DNA of 49,763 nt from Ferrovum sp. PN-J185 (GCF_001581925.1 NZ_LQZA01000004.1:1-49763), one strand, 5' to 3'; counted from the stretch's first letter, positions 9,472 through 20,500 are shown. Translations and numbers: made by a program. Notes: generated from the sequence alone by a model not told the origin.

Positions 9472-9590
9472 TAGTGATCGATCTCATCTTTGGATAATAA
9501 ACGAGAACTCTCATTCTCACCCCACATGGCATTTAATATTGCCAATAGCACCGCAAAACCTATACCTAAAACCCAAGCAAAATACCACAT
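9471..9590 (-). CDS. cydX: cytochrome bd oxidase small subunit CydX
   Basis: A 39-aa single-helix protein beginning MWYFAWVLGIGFAVLLAI, followed by NAMWGENE and a charged tail. This is the CydX/YbgT signature (MWYFxWxLG, then a conserved Glu after the helix). CydX stabilises the haem site of the CydAB complex in the inner membrane. It lies 33 bp after cydB, has an AGGAG ribosome binding site, and its stop overlaps the next gene's start. Confidence 0.93.
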   Translation of the reverse strand: MWYFAWVLGIGFAVLLAILNAMWGENESSRLLSKDEIDH

Positions 9591-9623
9591 AACTTAGTCT
9601 CCTAAATCTATTACTACTCAATA

Positions 9624-10760
9624 TTAATAAGCAGAATGGTCGTGATCTTTAATAAACTGTAAAGTCACTTTTCCAGCCATTACTTTGTATGCCCAAGAGG
9701 TGTAAAAAATAATTGTTGGGACAAATATCAATGCTGCTACAAGCATGATGCCCAAAGTCGTTTTACTAGATACACTGTCCCAAACCGTTAACGACGAGTT
9801 GTACATGGTTGACGATGGCATAATAAAAGGAAACATAGATACACCAGCAGTGCCAATTACTCCAGCAATAGATAGCGATGAGAAAACAAAAGCCAATAAA
9901 GTTTTATTAAAACGTAAGGCAAAAATAGCGATAAATGCGCCTAAATAAGCGACAAGTGGAACAACTTTAGTCCATGGCATAGTGTAATAGTTAGTAAGCC
10001 ATGCGCCTTGTTCACGAATAACAGTTTTAGCCAAAGGATTAGCCAACTGATCTGGATCTACAGGTGAAGTAATCACATATCCACTAATATCTTTAGCAAG
10101 CCAAATACCAGCAGCAGTGAAGGCAATAATCATAATTAAACCGGCAATAGATGAGGCTTTCATTGCGCGTTGTTGAATGATACCTTCCGTTCTATGTGAA
10201 AGATATACACCACCATGAAAGGTAATCATTGCTGAACTTACAACACCCGTTAATATCGCAAAGGGATTTAATAATTGCCAAAAGGATCCTGTATAAGTAG
10301 ATGCTAGGTTTTGATCAAAACCAAATGGCACACCCTGTAATAAGTTACCAAAAGCCACACCAAAAATCAGCGGTGGCACCGCTCCACCAATAAACAGACC
10401 CCAGTCCCAAGTATTACGCCAAGTAGGATTATTGATTTTACTGCGATAATCAAAGCCTACAGGACGAAAGAATAATGCCCATAGAACCGCTAACATAGCC
10501 CAGTAAAAGCCAGAAAAAGCAGTAGCATAAACAATAGGCCAAGCAGCAAAGATAGCGCCACCGCCAGTAATAAACCAAACTTGATTACCATCCCAGTGTG
10601 GTCCTACTGTATTAATTACCACACGACGTTCACTATCATTTTTTCCAACAAAAGGAAGTAATGTTCCCACGCCCATATCATGGCCATCCATGATGGCAAA
10701 ACCAACTAACAAAACACCTACTAACAGCCACCATATTATTTTTAATGTAGCGTAATCCAT
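9624..10760 (-). CDS. cydB: cytochrome bd ubiquinol oxidase subunit II
   Basis: A 378-aa, roughly nine-helix inner-membrane subunit of the bd-type quinol oxidase that pairs with CydA. The start MDYATLKIIWWLLVGVLLVG and the GHDMGVGTLLP and VGPHWDGNQVW motifs are typical of long-form CydB as in E. coli. It follows cydA by 15 bp. The complex reduces oxygen with high affinity and, in E. coli, is resistant to sulfide, which suits an operon that begins with sulfide-related genes. Confidence 0.97.
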   Translation of the reverse strand: MDYATLKIIWWLLVGVLLVGFAIMDGHDMGVGTLLPFVGKNDSERRVVINTVGPHWDGNQVWFITGGGAIFAAWPIVYATAFSGFYWAMLAVLWALFFRPVGFDYRSKINNPTWRNTWDWGLFIGGAVPPLIFGVAFGNLLQGVPFGFDQNLASTYTGSFWQLLNPFAILTGVVSSAMITFHGGVYLSHRTEGIIQQRAMKASSIAGLIMIIAFTAAGIWLAKDISGYVITSPVDPDQLANPLAKTVIREQGAWLTNYYTMPWTKVVPLVAYLGAFIAIFALRFNKTLLAFVFSSLSIAGVIGTAGVSMFPFIMPSSTMYNSSLTVWDSVSSKTTLGIMLVAALIFVPTIIFYTSWAYKVMAGKVTLQFIKDHDHSAY

Positions 10761-10775
10761 AATGTCATACTCCTT

Positions 10776-12344
10776 TTATGCACGACCATGAGCAAGATTA
10801 GTTTCACCATCATAACGGCCAGTACCTAAACTACTTGGACCTTGGCGTGCAAACTTAACCATTAAATAGACTTCAACGATTAGTAGTAATGTATAAAACC
10901 CTACAAATCCACCAATTGATCCGTACAGTGAAGCAGGACTTAATGTTGAAACAGATAGATGGGTAGGCAGAACACCATAAATTGTCCAGGGTTGACGGCC
11001 ATATTCAGCGACAAACCAACCAAACTCGCAAGCGAGCCATGGCATTGGGAACATAAAAAAGGCCCATTTGAGTAACCAGGGCATTTTTTCGCAACGGGTT
11101 TTTAAACTAGCCCAAAAAGAGATTGCAAACAACATTAATAGCATAAAACCAATTAACACCATGATTCTGAAACCCCAAAACATGGGTGCTACTTTGGGTA
11201 CTGTGGAATTAACAGCCTTGTCTATCAGTTCTGGAGTGACATGAGTGAAGTCATTGGTAAATTGTTTTAACAACAAACCAAACCCAAGATCTTTTTTATG
11301 AGCCTCAAAAACCGCTTTTGCGGCCGTATCCTCTGGATGGTTACGAATAATTTCAAGTGCTTTCACAGCCTCGATACCTGAAATAACACGTTGACGATTT
11401 TTTTCCTTAATGTCATGTATACCAGGAATCTGTTTGGTTACAGAACGAGTGCCAATCAAACCCATAACCCAAGGAATTTGGATACTCCAATCGTTTTTCT
11501 GCAATTTCTCGTTGGGTGATGCCACTAAATTAAAAGGAGCTGGTGCTGGTTCTGTTTCCCACATTGCCTCTATAGCAGCCATTTTAGTTTGTTGTGCTTC
11601 CCCTACCGTGTAGCCTGACTCATCACCAAGTACAATAACGGATAATGCAGAAGCCAAACCAAATGCTGCGGCAATTCTAAAACTACGTTTAGCAAACTCC
11701 ACATCACGCCCTTTTAGTAAGTACCACGCTGAGATTGCTAATACAAAAGTTGATGCGGTAACGTATCCTGCTGATACAGTATGAACAAATTTTGCTTGTG
11801 CGTCTGGATTGAAGAGCATCGCTGCAAAGTCAGTTAATTCCATACGCATCGTGGTATAGTTAAATTCTGCACCAACGGGATTTTGCATCCAGCCATTGGC
11901 AATTAAAATCCACATAGCTGATAAATTTGTGCCAATAGCCATCAGTAGCGTCACCATCAAATGTTTTGGTTTTGACAGCCTGTCCCAAGCAAAAAAGAAT
12001 AACCCAATAAATGTTGATTCTAAGAAGAAGGCCATTAATCCCTCAATTGCTAAAGGAGCACCAAAAACATCACCTACATAATGAGAGTAATAAGCCCAAT
12101 TGGTACCAAACTGGAACTCCATCGTAATACCTGTTGTTACACCCAAGGCAAAATTAATCCCAAATAACTTACCCCAAAAGCGTGTCATGTCCTTATAAAT
12201 AGTCTTACCTGTCATAACATAAACACTTTCCATTACTACCAGTATCCACACCATACCAATTGTTAATGGAACGAATAAGAAATGGTAAAGCGCAGTTACT
12301 GCGAATTGTAGGCGCGATAGGTTAACTAGTTCATCGCTTATCAT
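10776..12344 (-). CDS. cydA: cytochrome bd ubiquinol oxidase subunit I
   Basis: I take the start at 12344 (MISDELVNLSRLQF, 522 aa), which has AAGGAGC just upstream, in preference to an in-frame start 23 codons earlier that would lie inside cydP. The haem b595 ligand histidine is in FAVTALYHFLF. The conserved GRQPW motif is in EYGRQPWTIYGVLPT, and a Q-loop region precedes it. CydA carries the three haems and the quinol site. The start overlaps the cydP stop by 14 bases, so translation is coupled. Confidence 0.97.
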   Translation of the reverse strand: MISDELVNLSRLQFAVTALYHFLFVPLTIGMVWILVVMESVYVMTGKTIYKDMTRFWGKLFGINFALGVTTGITMEFQFGTNWAYYSHYVGDVFGAPLAIEGLMAFFLESTFIGLFFFAWDRLSKPKHLMVTLLMAIGTNLSAMWILIANGWMQNPVGAEFNYTTMRMELTDFAAMLFNPDAQAKFVHTVSAGYVTASTFVLAISAWYLLKGRDVEFAKRSFRIAAAFGLASALSVIVLGDESGYTVGEAQQTKMAAIEAMWETEPAPAPFNLVASPNEKLQKNDWSIQIPWVMGLIGTRSVTKQIPGIHDIKEKNRQRVISGIEAVKALEIIRNHPEDTAAKAVFEAHKKDLGFGLLLKQFTNDFTHVTPELIDKAVNSTVPKVAPMFWGFRIMVLIGFMLLMLFAISFWASLKTRCEKMPWLLKWAFFMFPMPWLACEFGWFVAEYGRQPWTIYGVLPTHLSVSTLSPASLYGSIGGFVGFYTLLLIVEVYLMVKFARQGPSSLGTGRYDGETNLAHGRA

Positions 12345-12531
12345 GATTTGCTCCTTGAAGTTGATCTGAAACTTGGGATTGAAAACCAAAACTTTGAGAT
12401 ACTTTCTCAGCATCTACTGTTACTTCATGATTTCTAACAAAAACACTCCATAACAGAGTTAGCAAAAATACTTTGATCAGAAGTACTATTGCTAACTCTT
12501 TAGCTAGTTTTGGTTTATTGAGGCTTTTCAT
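12331..12531 (-). CDS. cydP: cytochrome oxidase small subunit CydP
   Basis: A 66-aa protein with one membrane helix: LAKELAIVLLIKVFLLTLLW, then SVFVRNHEVTVDAEKVS. The ELAxVLxxKxxxLxxLW...FV....VTVDA pattern matches the putative small subunit CydP found just before cydA in betaproteobacteria. The role is inferred from this position; it may help assemble or modulate the bd complex. It overlaps cydA by 14 bases, and the rhodanese gene ends 9 bp upstream of it. Confidence 0.83.
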   Translation of the reverse strand: MKSLNKPKLAKELAIVLLIKVFLLTLLWSVFVRNHEVTVDAEKVSQSFGFQSQVSDQLQGANHDKR

Positions 12532-12540
12532 TCACCACAC

Positions 12541-12861
12541 CTATCTTTTTAATTCTTTTTTCAAACGCTGCGCTAATTGGACTGCGCCACCACCATTGAA
12601 TACGGCTTTATATCCTTGCTGTTTCATAATATTGCAAGCATGGCCTGATCGGCCGCCGGATAAGCAACATAAGATAACTGGTGTATCTTTTTCGGGAACT
12701 AACTTTTGTATACCCGCATTAAATTCATCCAATGGTAAGTTGACCGCTCCATCCACATGCCCAGTGGCGTATTCTTGTTGACTACGTACATCTATAATCA
12801 TGGCATTGGCTGGTAGCTCTGGTGTCGCACCCGCTGAAAATAAGTTAGAGAATAAACCCAT
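12541..12861 (-). CDS. single-domain rhodanese (sulfurtransferase)
   Basis: A 106-aa single rhodanese domain with the active-site loop CCLSGGRSGHA; the second Cys is expected to carry the persulfide. The N-terminal IIDVRSQQEYATGHVDGAVNLP is the classic rhodanese opening. It has no signal peptide, so it probably acts in the cytoplasm, passing sulfane sulfur made by the adjacent sulfide:quinone oxidoreductase to thiosulfate or glutathione. It sits 11 bp downstream of that gene and 9 bp upstream of cydP. Confidence 0.92.
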   Translation of the reverse strand: MGLFSNLFSAGATPELPANAMIIDVRSQQEYATGHVDGAVNLPLDEFNAGIQKLVPEKDTPVILCCLSGGRSGHACNIMKQQGYKAVFNGGGAVQLAQRLKKELKR

Positions 12862-12872
12862 TTGTATTTCCT

Positions 12873-14153
<1,281 letters not shown>

Positions 14154-14165
14154 CTATCTCCTTTT

Positions 14166-15551
14166 TTAAAATGGTTGCAGTGTGCTATTAATTTCTTTAA
14201 TCCTATCTTCTGTTAATTGCCCAGAAAGTGCTGCTAAATTTAATTCATTGATTATCAAATCGACTCTTGATTGAATCCAATTTAAATGAGCATTGGCAGC
14301 ATCTGTCTCAGCATTTAATAAATCCAAAGTAGTACGATCACCTACTTTTTTACCTAATTGAGTTGCTTTTCGTCTCGCTTCACTCGCTTGCCACGCAGCT
14401 TTCAATGCTTCCACACGATTTACACCTGCGGTTAATCCAAGATATGCTTGTTTTGTTTGCAAACCAATCTGCTGGCGCAAACGATTTGTTCTATCTAACG
14501 TTACGTCAGCAAGATGCGCTGCCTCATCTTCTTTTGCTATACGCATACCACCGTTATAGAGAGGAATAGTCAGTTGCACGCCTACCATAGCATCTCTATT
14601 TAGATTACTAGCATTCGGACCATAATCTCCTGATCCATAGACGTGCGTATCATTGATCTGACCAACCAAATCCAGTGAGGGGCTTGATAACGCGTGATAA
14701 CGTTTAACATTTTGACGTGCTTCACTTAACTGATTAAGTGCAACCAACAGCTGAGGATTACTGGTATTTACCTGGGATAGCCAAAAATCTAATGGCTTCT
14801 TATCAAACACAATTTCACCTGCGCTTGGAATCATAATTTTTAACTGTTCTATATTAATTCCTGTCGCGTCTGAGAGTGCGCTTTCTTTGATATCAAGATC
14901 TGTTTGTACAGCTAGTAATTGAGCTTTTAACCCATCTAAGCGGGCAGTTGTCTCATGCACATCCAAAATAGGCGCATCACCTAATTTATAGCGTGCCTGA
15001 GCTTCCCCCTGTACTTTTTGGACTGCTTGTAATTGTTCTTGTGTAGTTTTAACTGTCTCAAGCGCCATTGAAACATCAAAATATTTCTTAATCGTTCGTA
15101 ATATAAAATCTTGTTGTGCGGCTTGCCATTCCAGCTCAGCAGTATTCGCTTCGATATGTAAGGCTTGTGACTGAGACGAGCGTTCTCCATTAATGATAGG
15201 CTGACGAATACTAACAGCCCACATGTTATAAGTTCCTTGATTAATGGAAGTATTAAAATTAGCGATTCCTACTGTACCGTTTTGTACAAATTGAGCACCA
15301 GCAGTTTGTGTTTGTTGATTCATACGTCCAGCCCCACCCTGCACACTAATATCAGGGCGCCACATGGCATTTGCTTGATCATGCTTAGTTAACCCAGCCA
15401 TATGGGTAGATTGAGCTGCTAAGAAATCTAAGTCATGGGTCTGAGCGGCGTTTAATACAGTAATTAAATCAGTAGCAAATGCACCTTGTGCAGTTATAGC
15501 AAGAGAAATTATTACTGATAATAAACGAGCCTTTGACCGAAACGTTTTCAT
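14166..15551 (-). CDS. tolC: TolC-family outer-membrane efflux channel
   Basis: A 461-aa exported protein (signal peptide ending near AQGAFA) with the two long alpha-helical OEP repeats of TolC proteins. Features are RPDISVQGGAGRMNQ in the first half, VGVQLTIPLYNGG in the second, and a final GDRTTLDLLNAETDAANA. It would complete a tripartite efflux system with the RND and MFP genes upstream. I use ATG 15551, which overlaps the DUF2892 stop (TAATG), rather than GTG 15557. Confidence 0.92.
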   Translation of the reverse strand: MKTFRSKARLLSVIISLAITAQGAFATDLITVLNAAQTHDLDFLAAQSTHMAGLTKHDQANAMWRPDISVQGGAGRMNQQTQTAGAQFVQNGTVGIANFNTSINQGTYNMWAVSIRQPIINGERSSQSQALHIEANTAELEWQAAQQDFILRTIKKYFDVSMALETVKTTQEQLQAVQKVQGEAQARYKLGDAPILDVHETTARLDGLKAQLLAVQTDLDIKESALSDATGINIEQLKIMIPSAGEIVFDKKPLDFWLSQVNTSNPQLLVALNQLSEARQNVKRYHALSSPSLDLVGQINDTHVYGSGDYGPNASNLNRDAMVGVQLTIPLYNGGMRIAKEDEAAHLADVTLDRTNRLRQQIGLQTKQAYLGLTAGVNRVEALKAAWQASEARRKATQLGKKVGDRTTLDLLNAETDAANAHLNWIQSRVDLIINELNLAALSGQLTEDRIKEINSTLQPF

Positions 15552-15763
15552 TAGCACTCCTCGCGTAAACCAAATAATTTACGAAGTATATTGTTCATTA
15601 AACACCAACGAGTTAGACCGCTTTGGAGTAAATTCAAACCAACAAACGCTGTGAAAGCAAGCCACCATTGGCTAACAAATAAAGGACTACCCGGTATTCC
15701 TAACGCAAGAGACAATAAAATAAAAGTTCCTGCAATTACACGTACTACTCGCCATGAAGTCAT
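15551..15763 (-). CDS. DUF2892 (YgaP-like) membrane protein
   Basis: A 70-aa two-helix protein: VVRVIAGTFILLSLALGI, then WWLAFTAFVGLNLLQSGLT and RWCLMNNILRKLFGL. The CLMNNILRK ending with a conserved Cys is typical of DUF2892 proteins, which often adjoin or are fused to rhodanese domains (as in E. coli YgaP). Its start overlaps the RND stop (ATGA) and its stop overlaps the tolC start. Placement within a sulfur operon suggests a sulfane-sulfur role, but this is unproven. Confidence 0.87.
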   Translation of the reverse strand: MTSWRVVRVIAGTFILLSLALGIPGSPLFVSQWWLAFTAFVGLNLLQSGLTRWCLMNNILRKLFGLREEC

Positions 15764-18700
15764 TGTGTGATCTCCTCTGAAGGGTTATTTGAATGAGTGA
15801 ACTTGTTGTGATAGGCCGCATAGTAAAGAGTTGGAATCACAATCAGCGTTAATAAGGTAGAAACAAATATGCCAAATATTAATGAAATAGCTAGCCCATT
15901 AAAAATAGGATCATCAAGAATAAAGAATGCGCCTAACATAGCAGCCAAACCTGTTAGTAAAATTGGCTGAGCACGTGTTACAGCCGAATGAATAATTGCC
16001 TCTTTAAAGGGAACCCCTTCAGCAACTTGTAAATTTATAAAATCTACCAGCAAAATTGAGTTTCTAACAATAATACCGGCGAGTGCAATCATACCAATCA
16101 TACTCGTTGCTGTGTATTGCGCTCCCAATAGTGCATGACCTGGCATCACACCAATAATTGTTAGAGGAATTGGGGCCATGATAATGAGTGGCGTGAGATA
16201 TGATCCAAACTGGGCAACAACAAGTAAATAAATTAAAATCAGTCCTACTGCATAAGCCGCTCCCATATCTCTGAAAGTCTCGTAGGTTACTTGCCATTCA
16301 CCATCCCATTTAATTGCATAATGTCTATAAGGATCAGCAGGTTGATGTATAAAATAATCAACTAATTGCTCTCCATTAGGTGTTCTTATGTTATGAATTT
16401 GGGAGCGCATCTTAAACATACCGTACAAGGGACTATCTAATTTACCTGCCATATCACCAACAACATAATTCACAGGTAATAAGTCTTTATGAAAAATAGG
16501 CTGCTCTCTGACAGTATCTGTAATAGTGACTAATTCACTTAATGGAATGAGCTGCCCTTGACTACCATGAACACTAAAATGTAAGAGTGCTCCAAGATCG
16601 CCTTGTTCTCTACCAGACATTTGAATCCAAGCAGCAGCGGGATATTTTCGTTGATCATGAAACCATGTAGCAGCTTGTCCACTCAATGCAGTTTGTAGAG
16701 TGGATACCACTTGCTGTTGACTGACTCCATAAAGTGCTGCTTTACGACGATCAACCTGAATTAATTTTTTAGGTGCTTTAACGATACTACTGTCATCCAC
16801 ATCAACAACATTTGGAGTCCGACTAAATACATCACGCACATCTTTAGCGACAGTTAGACGCCCACTATCACTCGGACCGTATACCTCTGCAACGATTGGC
16901 GAGAGAACTGGTGGGCCAGGTGGTACTTCTACTACCTTGATATTGGCGTTATATAAGCGACCAATTTTTTGTAATTGAGGGCGAATTCGTGTTGCAATAG
17001 CATGGCTTTGTTCATCACGATGATGTTTATCAACCAAATTAACTTGTATGTCACCTTGATTACTGTCACTTCTCAAATAGTACTGACGTACTAAACCATT
17101 AAAGTTAATTGGGGATGCTGTGCCCACATAAGCTTGGTAATCAACCACTTCAGGTACTTTAGCTAAATAAGCGCCTAACTCATGCATTACTGCAGCTGTT
17201 TCTTCTAGCGACGTACCAGCTGGCATATCTACCATTACCTGAAACTCGGATTTATTATCAAACGGAAGCATCTTAAGTAAAACCAAACCTGTAGCCGGTA
17301 AAACAAGAGAGATGAGAATGAGTAACCCTATCGCAAACCCCATTTTTTTGCGATTTTTTTTACCGTTTACTTCATCTAATAACGGTGTAAAAATTTTCAC
17401 AAACCATGGATGTAATTTACTACCCAGTCCACCACTATGCGATTGATGCTGACTGGGTTTTAGCCAAATTCGAGATAGCCATGGAGTGACTATAAATGCA
17501 ATCGCGAGTGATAACAGCATTCCCATACTTGCATTAATCGGAATAGGACTCATATATGGCCCCATCAAGCCGGTAACAAATGCCATAGGTAACAATGCTG
17601 CTATTACTGTTAAAGTAGCGAGTATAGTTGGACCACCCACCTCATCAACGGCACCTGGAATAAGTTGTAATAAAGTTTTATCAGGATGATGTAATTGATG
17701 ACGATGGATATTTTCAACAACCACAATGGCGTCATCAACTAAAATCCCTATTGAAAAAATCAACGCAAATAAAGAAACGCGATTAAGTGTAAATCCCCAT
17801 GCCCAAGAGGCAAATAGTGTCACCGTTAACGTTAAAATCACTGCACTACCGACAATTAATGCTTCACGTCGTCCTAATGCAAAAAATACTAACGCTACGA
17901 CAGATGAAGTTGCAAACAATAGTTTTTCAATAAGCTTTTTAGCTTTATCGTTTGCTGTAGCGCCATAGTTTCTCGTCTCAGCAACGATAACATTAGCAGG
18001 AATAATAGTATTTTTAAGACTTTCTACTCTTGTCATCACAGCATTTGCAACATCAATAGCATTTTCTCCGGGTTTTTTTGTTACGGAGACTGTTACTGCA
18101 GGATATTCCTCTGATACGTTATTGTTATGTTTGCCATACCACACATAACGCTGAGCAATGGGAGGATTATCATTTATTTGAGCTACTTCACTTAAATAAA
18201 TTGGACGTCCTCCATGTACCCCAACAATTAACTGTGACACGTCTTGGGCATTAGTTAGGAAGTTGCTTGTTTCTAATTGAATAGATTGATTATTAATTAA
18301 TAAATGACCTAAAGGTGCACCCACATTTGCAGAGGCTAATGTTCTTTGTAAATCACTTATAGTAAGGCCTGCGCTGTTTAATCGAGCCGCATCAACTTGT
18401 ATATTTACAACACGTCCAGGTCCACCAATAGTTTTAACCTCTCTGGTGCCCGCCACACGTTTAATATCCACCTCAATGCTATGTGCAACTCTTTCTAAAT
18501 CATAACTGCCAATATGAGGATCTTTGCTATATAAAGTCAAAGCCACAATAGGAACATCATCGATTCCTTTTGGTTTAATGATGGGTGGTAATACCCCTAA
18601 ACCTGAAGGGAGCCAGTCTGCATTAGCATTAACCGTATCATACAACCTAACTAATGCCTCAATCCGCGGGACTCCTACTTTATACTGCACTGTAATAATT

Positions 18701-18987
18701 GACATACCAGGACGAGAAATGGAGTATACGTGTTCAATACCTTGGATTTGTGATAGCACTTGTTCTGCTGGAGTAGAAACCATTTGCTCGACATCTTTAG
18801 CAGAGGCACCAGGGAATGGGATTAACACATTAGCCATGGTGACGTTGATTTGTGGCTCTTCTTCACGAGGAGTTACAATTAAGGCAAAAATACCCAGTAA
18901 TAATGCAACTAATGCCAGTAACGGGGTAATTTGTGCACTTTGGAAGTAATGTGCTATTCGTCCTGATAGTCCAAGTGGTTTAGTCAT
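15760..18987 (-). CDS. RND-family efflux pump, inner-membrane permease
   Basis: A 1075-aa AcrB/HAE1-like permease with 12 membrane helices and two large periplasmic loops. It begins with a helix and PREEEPQI; the proton-relay aspartates are in SIGILVDDAIVVVENIHRH (helix 4). The PFPGASAKDVEQMVSTPAE porter start is close to the subgroup often linked to TauE/SqrR-type regulators. The substrate is not known; sulfur compounds or small organic electrophiles are possible. Upstream lies the adaptor, downstream DUF2892 and TolC. Confidence 0.95.
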   Translation of the reverse strand: MTKPLGLSGRIAHYFQSAQITPLLALVALLLGIFALIVTPREEEPQINVTMANVLIPFPGASAKDVEQMVSTPAEQVLSQIQGIEHVYSISRPGMSIITVQYKVGVPRIEALVRLYDTVNANADWLPSGLGVLPPIIKPKGIDDVPIVALTLYSKDPHIGSYDLERVAHSIEVDIKRVAGTREVKTIGGPGRVVNIQVDAARLNSAGLTISDLQRTLASANVGAPLGHLLINNQSIQLETSNFLTNAQDVSQLIVGVHGGRPIYLSEVAQINDNPPIAQRYVWYGKHNNNVSEEYPAVTVSVTKKPGENAIDVANAVMTRVESLKNTIIPANVIVAETRNYGATANDKAKKLIEKLLFATSSVVALVFFALGRREALIVGSAVILTLTVTLFASWAWGFTLNRVSLFALIFSIGILVDDAIVVVENIHRHQLHHPDKTLLQLIPGAVDEVGGPTILATLTVIAALLPMAFVTGLMGPYMSPIPINASMGMLLSLAIAFIVTPWLSRIWLKPSQHQSHSGGLGSKLHPWFVKIFTPLLDEVNGKKNRKKMGFAIGLLILISLVLPATGLVLLKMLPFDNKSEFQVMVDMPAGTSLEETAAVMHELGAYLAKVPEVVDYQAYVGTASPINFNGLVRQYYLRSDSNQGDIQVNLVDKHHRDEQSHAIATRIRPQLQKIGRLYNANIKVVEVPPGPPVLSPIVAEVYGPSDSGRLTVAKDVRDVFSRTPNVVDVDDSSIVKAPKKLIQVDRRKAALYGVSQQQVVSTLQTALSGQAATWFHDQRKYPAAAWIQMSGREQGDLGALLHFSVHGSQGQLIPLSELVTITDTVREQPIFHKDLLPVNYVVGDMAGKLDSPLYGMFKMRSQIHNIRTPNGEQLVDYFIHQPADPYRHYAIKWDGEWQVTYETFRDMGAAYAVGLILIYLLVVAQFGSYLTPLIIMAPIPLTIIGVMPGHALLGAQYTATSMIGMIALAGIIVRNSILLVDFINLQVAEGVPFKEAIIHSAVTRAQPILLTGLAAMLGAFFILDDPIFNGLAISLIFGIFVSTLLTLIVIPTLYYAAYHNKFTHSNNPSEEITQ

Positions 18988-18998
18988 TTATTCGTCCC

Positions 18999-20030
18999 TC
19001 ATTGACCGTTTTTAAATGAGAGAGATTGGGCATTTTCGATTAATCCATCTGTAGAACTTAATCCTGATATCACTTCAACTTCATTACCCCACTGACGACC
19101 TAATCGTACTTGTCTTAATAGAGGTTCACCTTTTTCGTTTTTAACATATACACCAGTTAATTCACCTCGTTCTACAATGGCAGTTAAGGGAACTACTATA
19201 CGATTAGGCACAGATAATTTTGTTGGTAACCATACACGCGCAAACAAACCTGGTTTGATATCTGCGGTATTACGATCAATATTTATACGTAATAAAACCG
19301 TATGTGATTGACTATCCACCGTTGGGAATAAATGAAGAGTTTGAGGATTAAGCCAATGTTCCTGTTGAGTTAAAGAAGGAACTTCAATTTTTAATTGTTT
19401 AACAGTTAACTCTTTATTTACTGCTCTTTCTGGAACTGAAGCACTAACACGTAAATGCTCGGGATCATAAAGACTTACCAGTATTTTACCTGGCATAGCC
19501 ATATCACCTAGATTAACTGGTATTTCAGCTATTACACCAGAAAAGGGGGCTTTTATAACATATAAATCAGACTGCGCTCTAGCAGACTTAGCTAAAGATG
19601 AGGTGGCTCTAGCTTGAGCTTTGGCTGCTTCTAACTTTGTTTTCGCACGATCAAGAGCTGCTTGGCTTATGTAATCTTGTTTAAACAGCGCCTCTTGTCT
19701 TTGATAATCTTTTTGTGCCAATTCTAAATCAGCATTAGCTGCGGCTATTTGTGCCTCACTGGCTATTGCTTGTTGCTGTGCACTTGTGGATTCGAGAGTT
19801 AATAGAATTTGACCTACTTTTACTTTTTCACCAGCGGTCACTTTTATATTAGTCACTCTACCTGATACTTGTGCTGCTATATCGGCATGATTAACTGACT
19901 CAATTTGAGCATCAAACGGGTTCAGTGAGGTACCGTTATTATTATGATTTTGGGTGTCTGCAAGGACTGAAAATGAGAGAAATAAACAGCTTAAAAAAGC
20001 TAACCCTCTAATTTTATTAAATTTTTGCAT
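18999..20030 (-). CDS. RND efflux periplasmic adaptor (membrane fusion protein)
   Basis: A 343-aa exported adaptor with a signal peptide of about 24 residues (FLSCLFLSFSVLADT). It has the lipoyl half-motifs IKVTAGEKVKVGQILLTLES and VIKAPFSGVIAEIPV, separated by a roughly 80-residue helical hairpin, then beta-barrel and membrane-proximal domains. It links the RND pump to TolC. It is the first gene of the leftward operon, beginning 135 bp from the divergent regulator, and ends 11 bp before the permease. Confidence 0.93.
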   Translation of the reverse strand: MQKFNKIRGLAFLSCLFLSFSVLADTQNHNNNGTSLNPFDAQIESVNHADIAAQVSGRVTNIKVTAGEKVKVGQILLTLESTSAQQQAIASEAQIAAANADLELAQKDYQRQEALFKQDYISQAALDRAKTKLEAAKAQARATSSLAKSARAQSDLYVIKAPFSGVIAEIPVNLGDMAMPGKILVSLYDPEHLRVSASVPERAVNKELTVKQLKIEVPSLTQQEHWLNPQTLHLFPTVDSQSHTVLLRINIDRNTADIKPGLFARVWLPTKLSVPNRIVVPLTAIVERGELTGVYVKNEKGEPLLRQVRLGRQWGNEVEVISGLSSTDGLIENAQSLSFKNGQ

Positions 20031-20074
20031 TAATTACTCCCTAATCACTTTACTTAAATATATTATATTAAATT

Positions 20075-20098
20075 ACATTATTTACATTTATATAATGT
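20075..20098. promoter_or_regulatory. candidate operator for the SqrR/BigR-like repressor
   Basis: In the AT-rich divergent region there is an inverted repeat ACATTAT-N10-ATAATGT, a dyad spacing usual for ArsR-family dimers. It lies between the two start codons and could repress both transcripts. Only sequence supports this; other AT-rich dyads overlap it. Confidence 0.5.
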
Positions 20099-20164
20099 TT
20101 TTTGCTATACTGTCAACTACTATAATCATTATTCAAATTCTTCTTTAAGGGTAAAATTAAGAAT

Positions 20165-20500
20165 ATGGACAAAATCGATTTCGGACAGATGTATGAAGCG
20201 GCAGGTAGAGCCACACAACTACTTAAAGTATTGTCTAATATTGATCGCTTAATTTTACTTTGTAAAATTGCTGAAGGAGAATGTAGCGTCAGTGAATTAG
20301 AAAACTCGCTTGATATTAAGCAACCCACCCTCTCACAGCAACTTGGCGTATTACGTGAAGAAGGGTTAGTAAAAACCAGGCGTGATGGTAAATTCATTTA
20401 TTACTCCATCTCTAGCAACGAATCACTGGCGGTCATGCAAACACTTCAAGAGCAGTTTTGTAAAACCAATCATAATCCAGTTTGTTCAACAACTAACTGA
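20165..20500 (+). CDS. ArsR/SmtB repressor, SqrR/BigR-like persulfide sensor
   Basis: A 111-aa winged-helix repressor: LKVLSNIDRLILLCKI, then CSVSELENSLDIKQPTLSQQLGVLREEGLVKTRRDGKFIYY. It lacks a typical ArsR metal-site CxC in the recognition helix. C40 (before the HTH) and C107 (near the C-terminus) match in position the two cysteines that form the tetrasulfide bridge in SqrR and BigR (about 41 and 107). It is thus expected to release DNA on persulfide exposure. Its stop overlaps the next start (TGATG). Confidence 0.88.
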   Translation: MDKIDFGQMYEAAGRATQLLKVLSNIDRLILLCKIAEGECSVSELENSLDIKQPTLSQQLGVLREEGLVKTRRDGKFIYYSISSNESLAVMQTLQEQFCKTNHNPVCSTTN

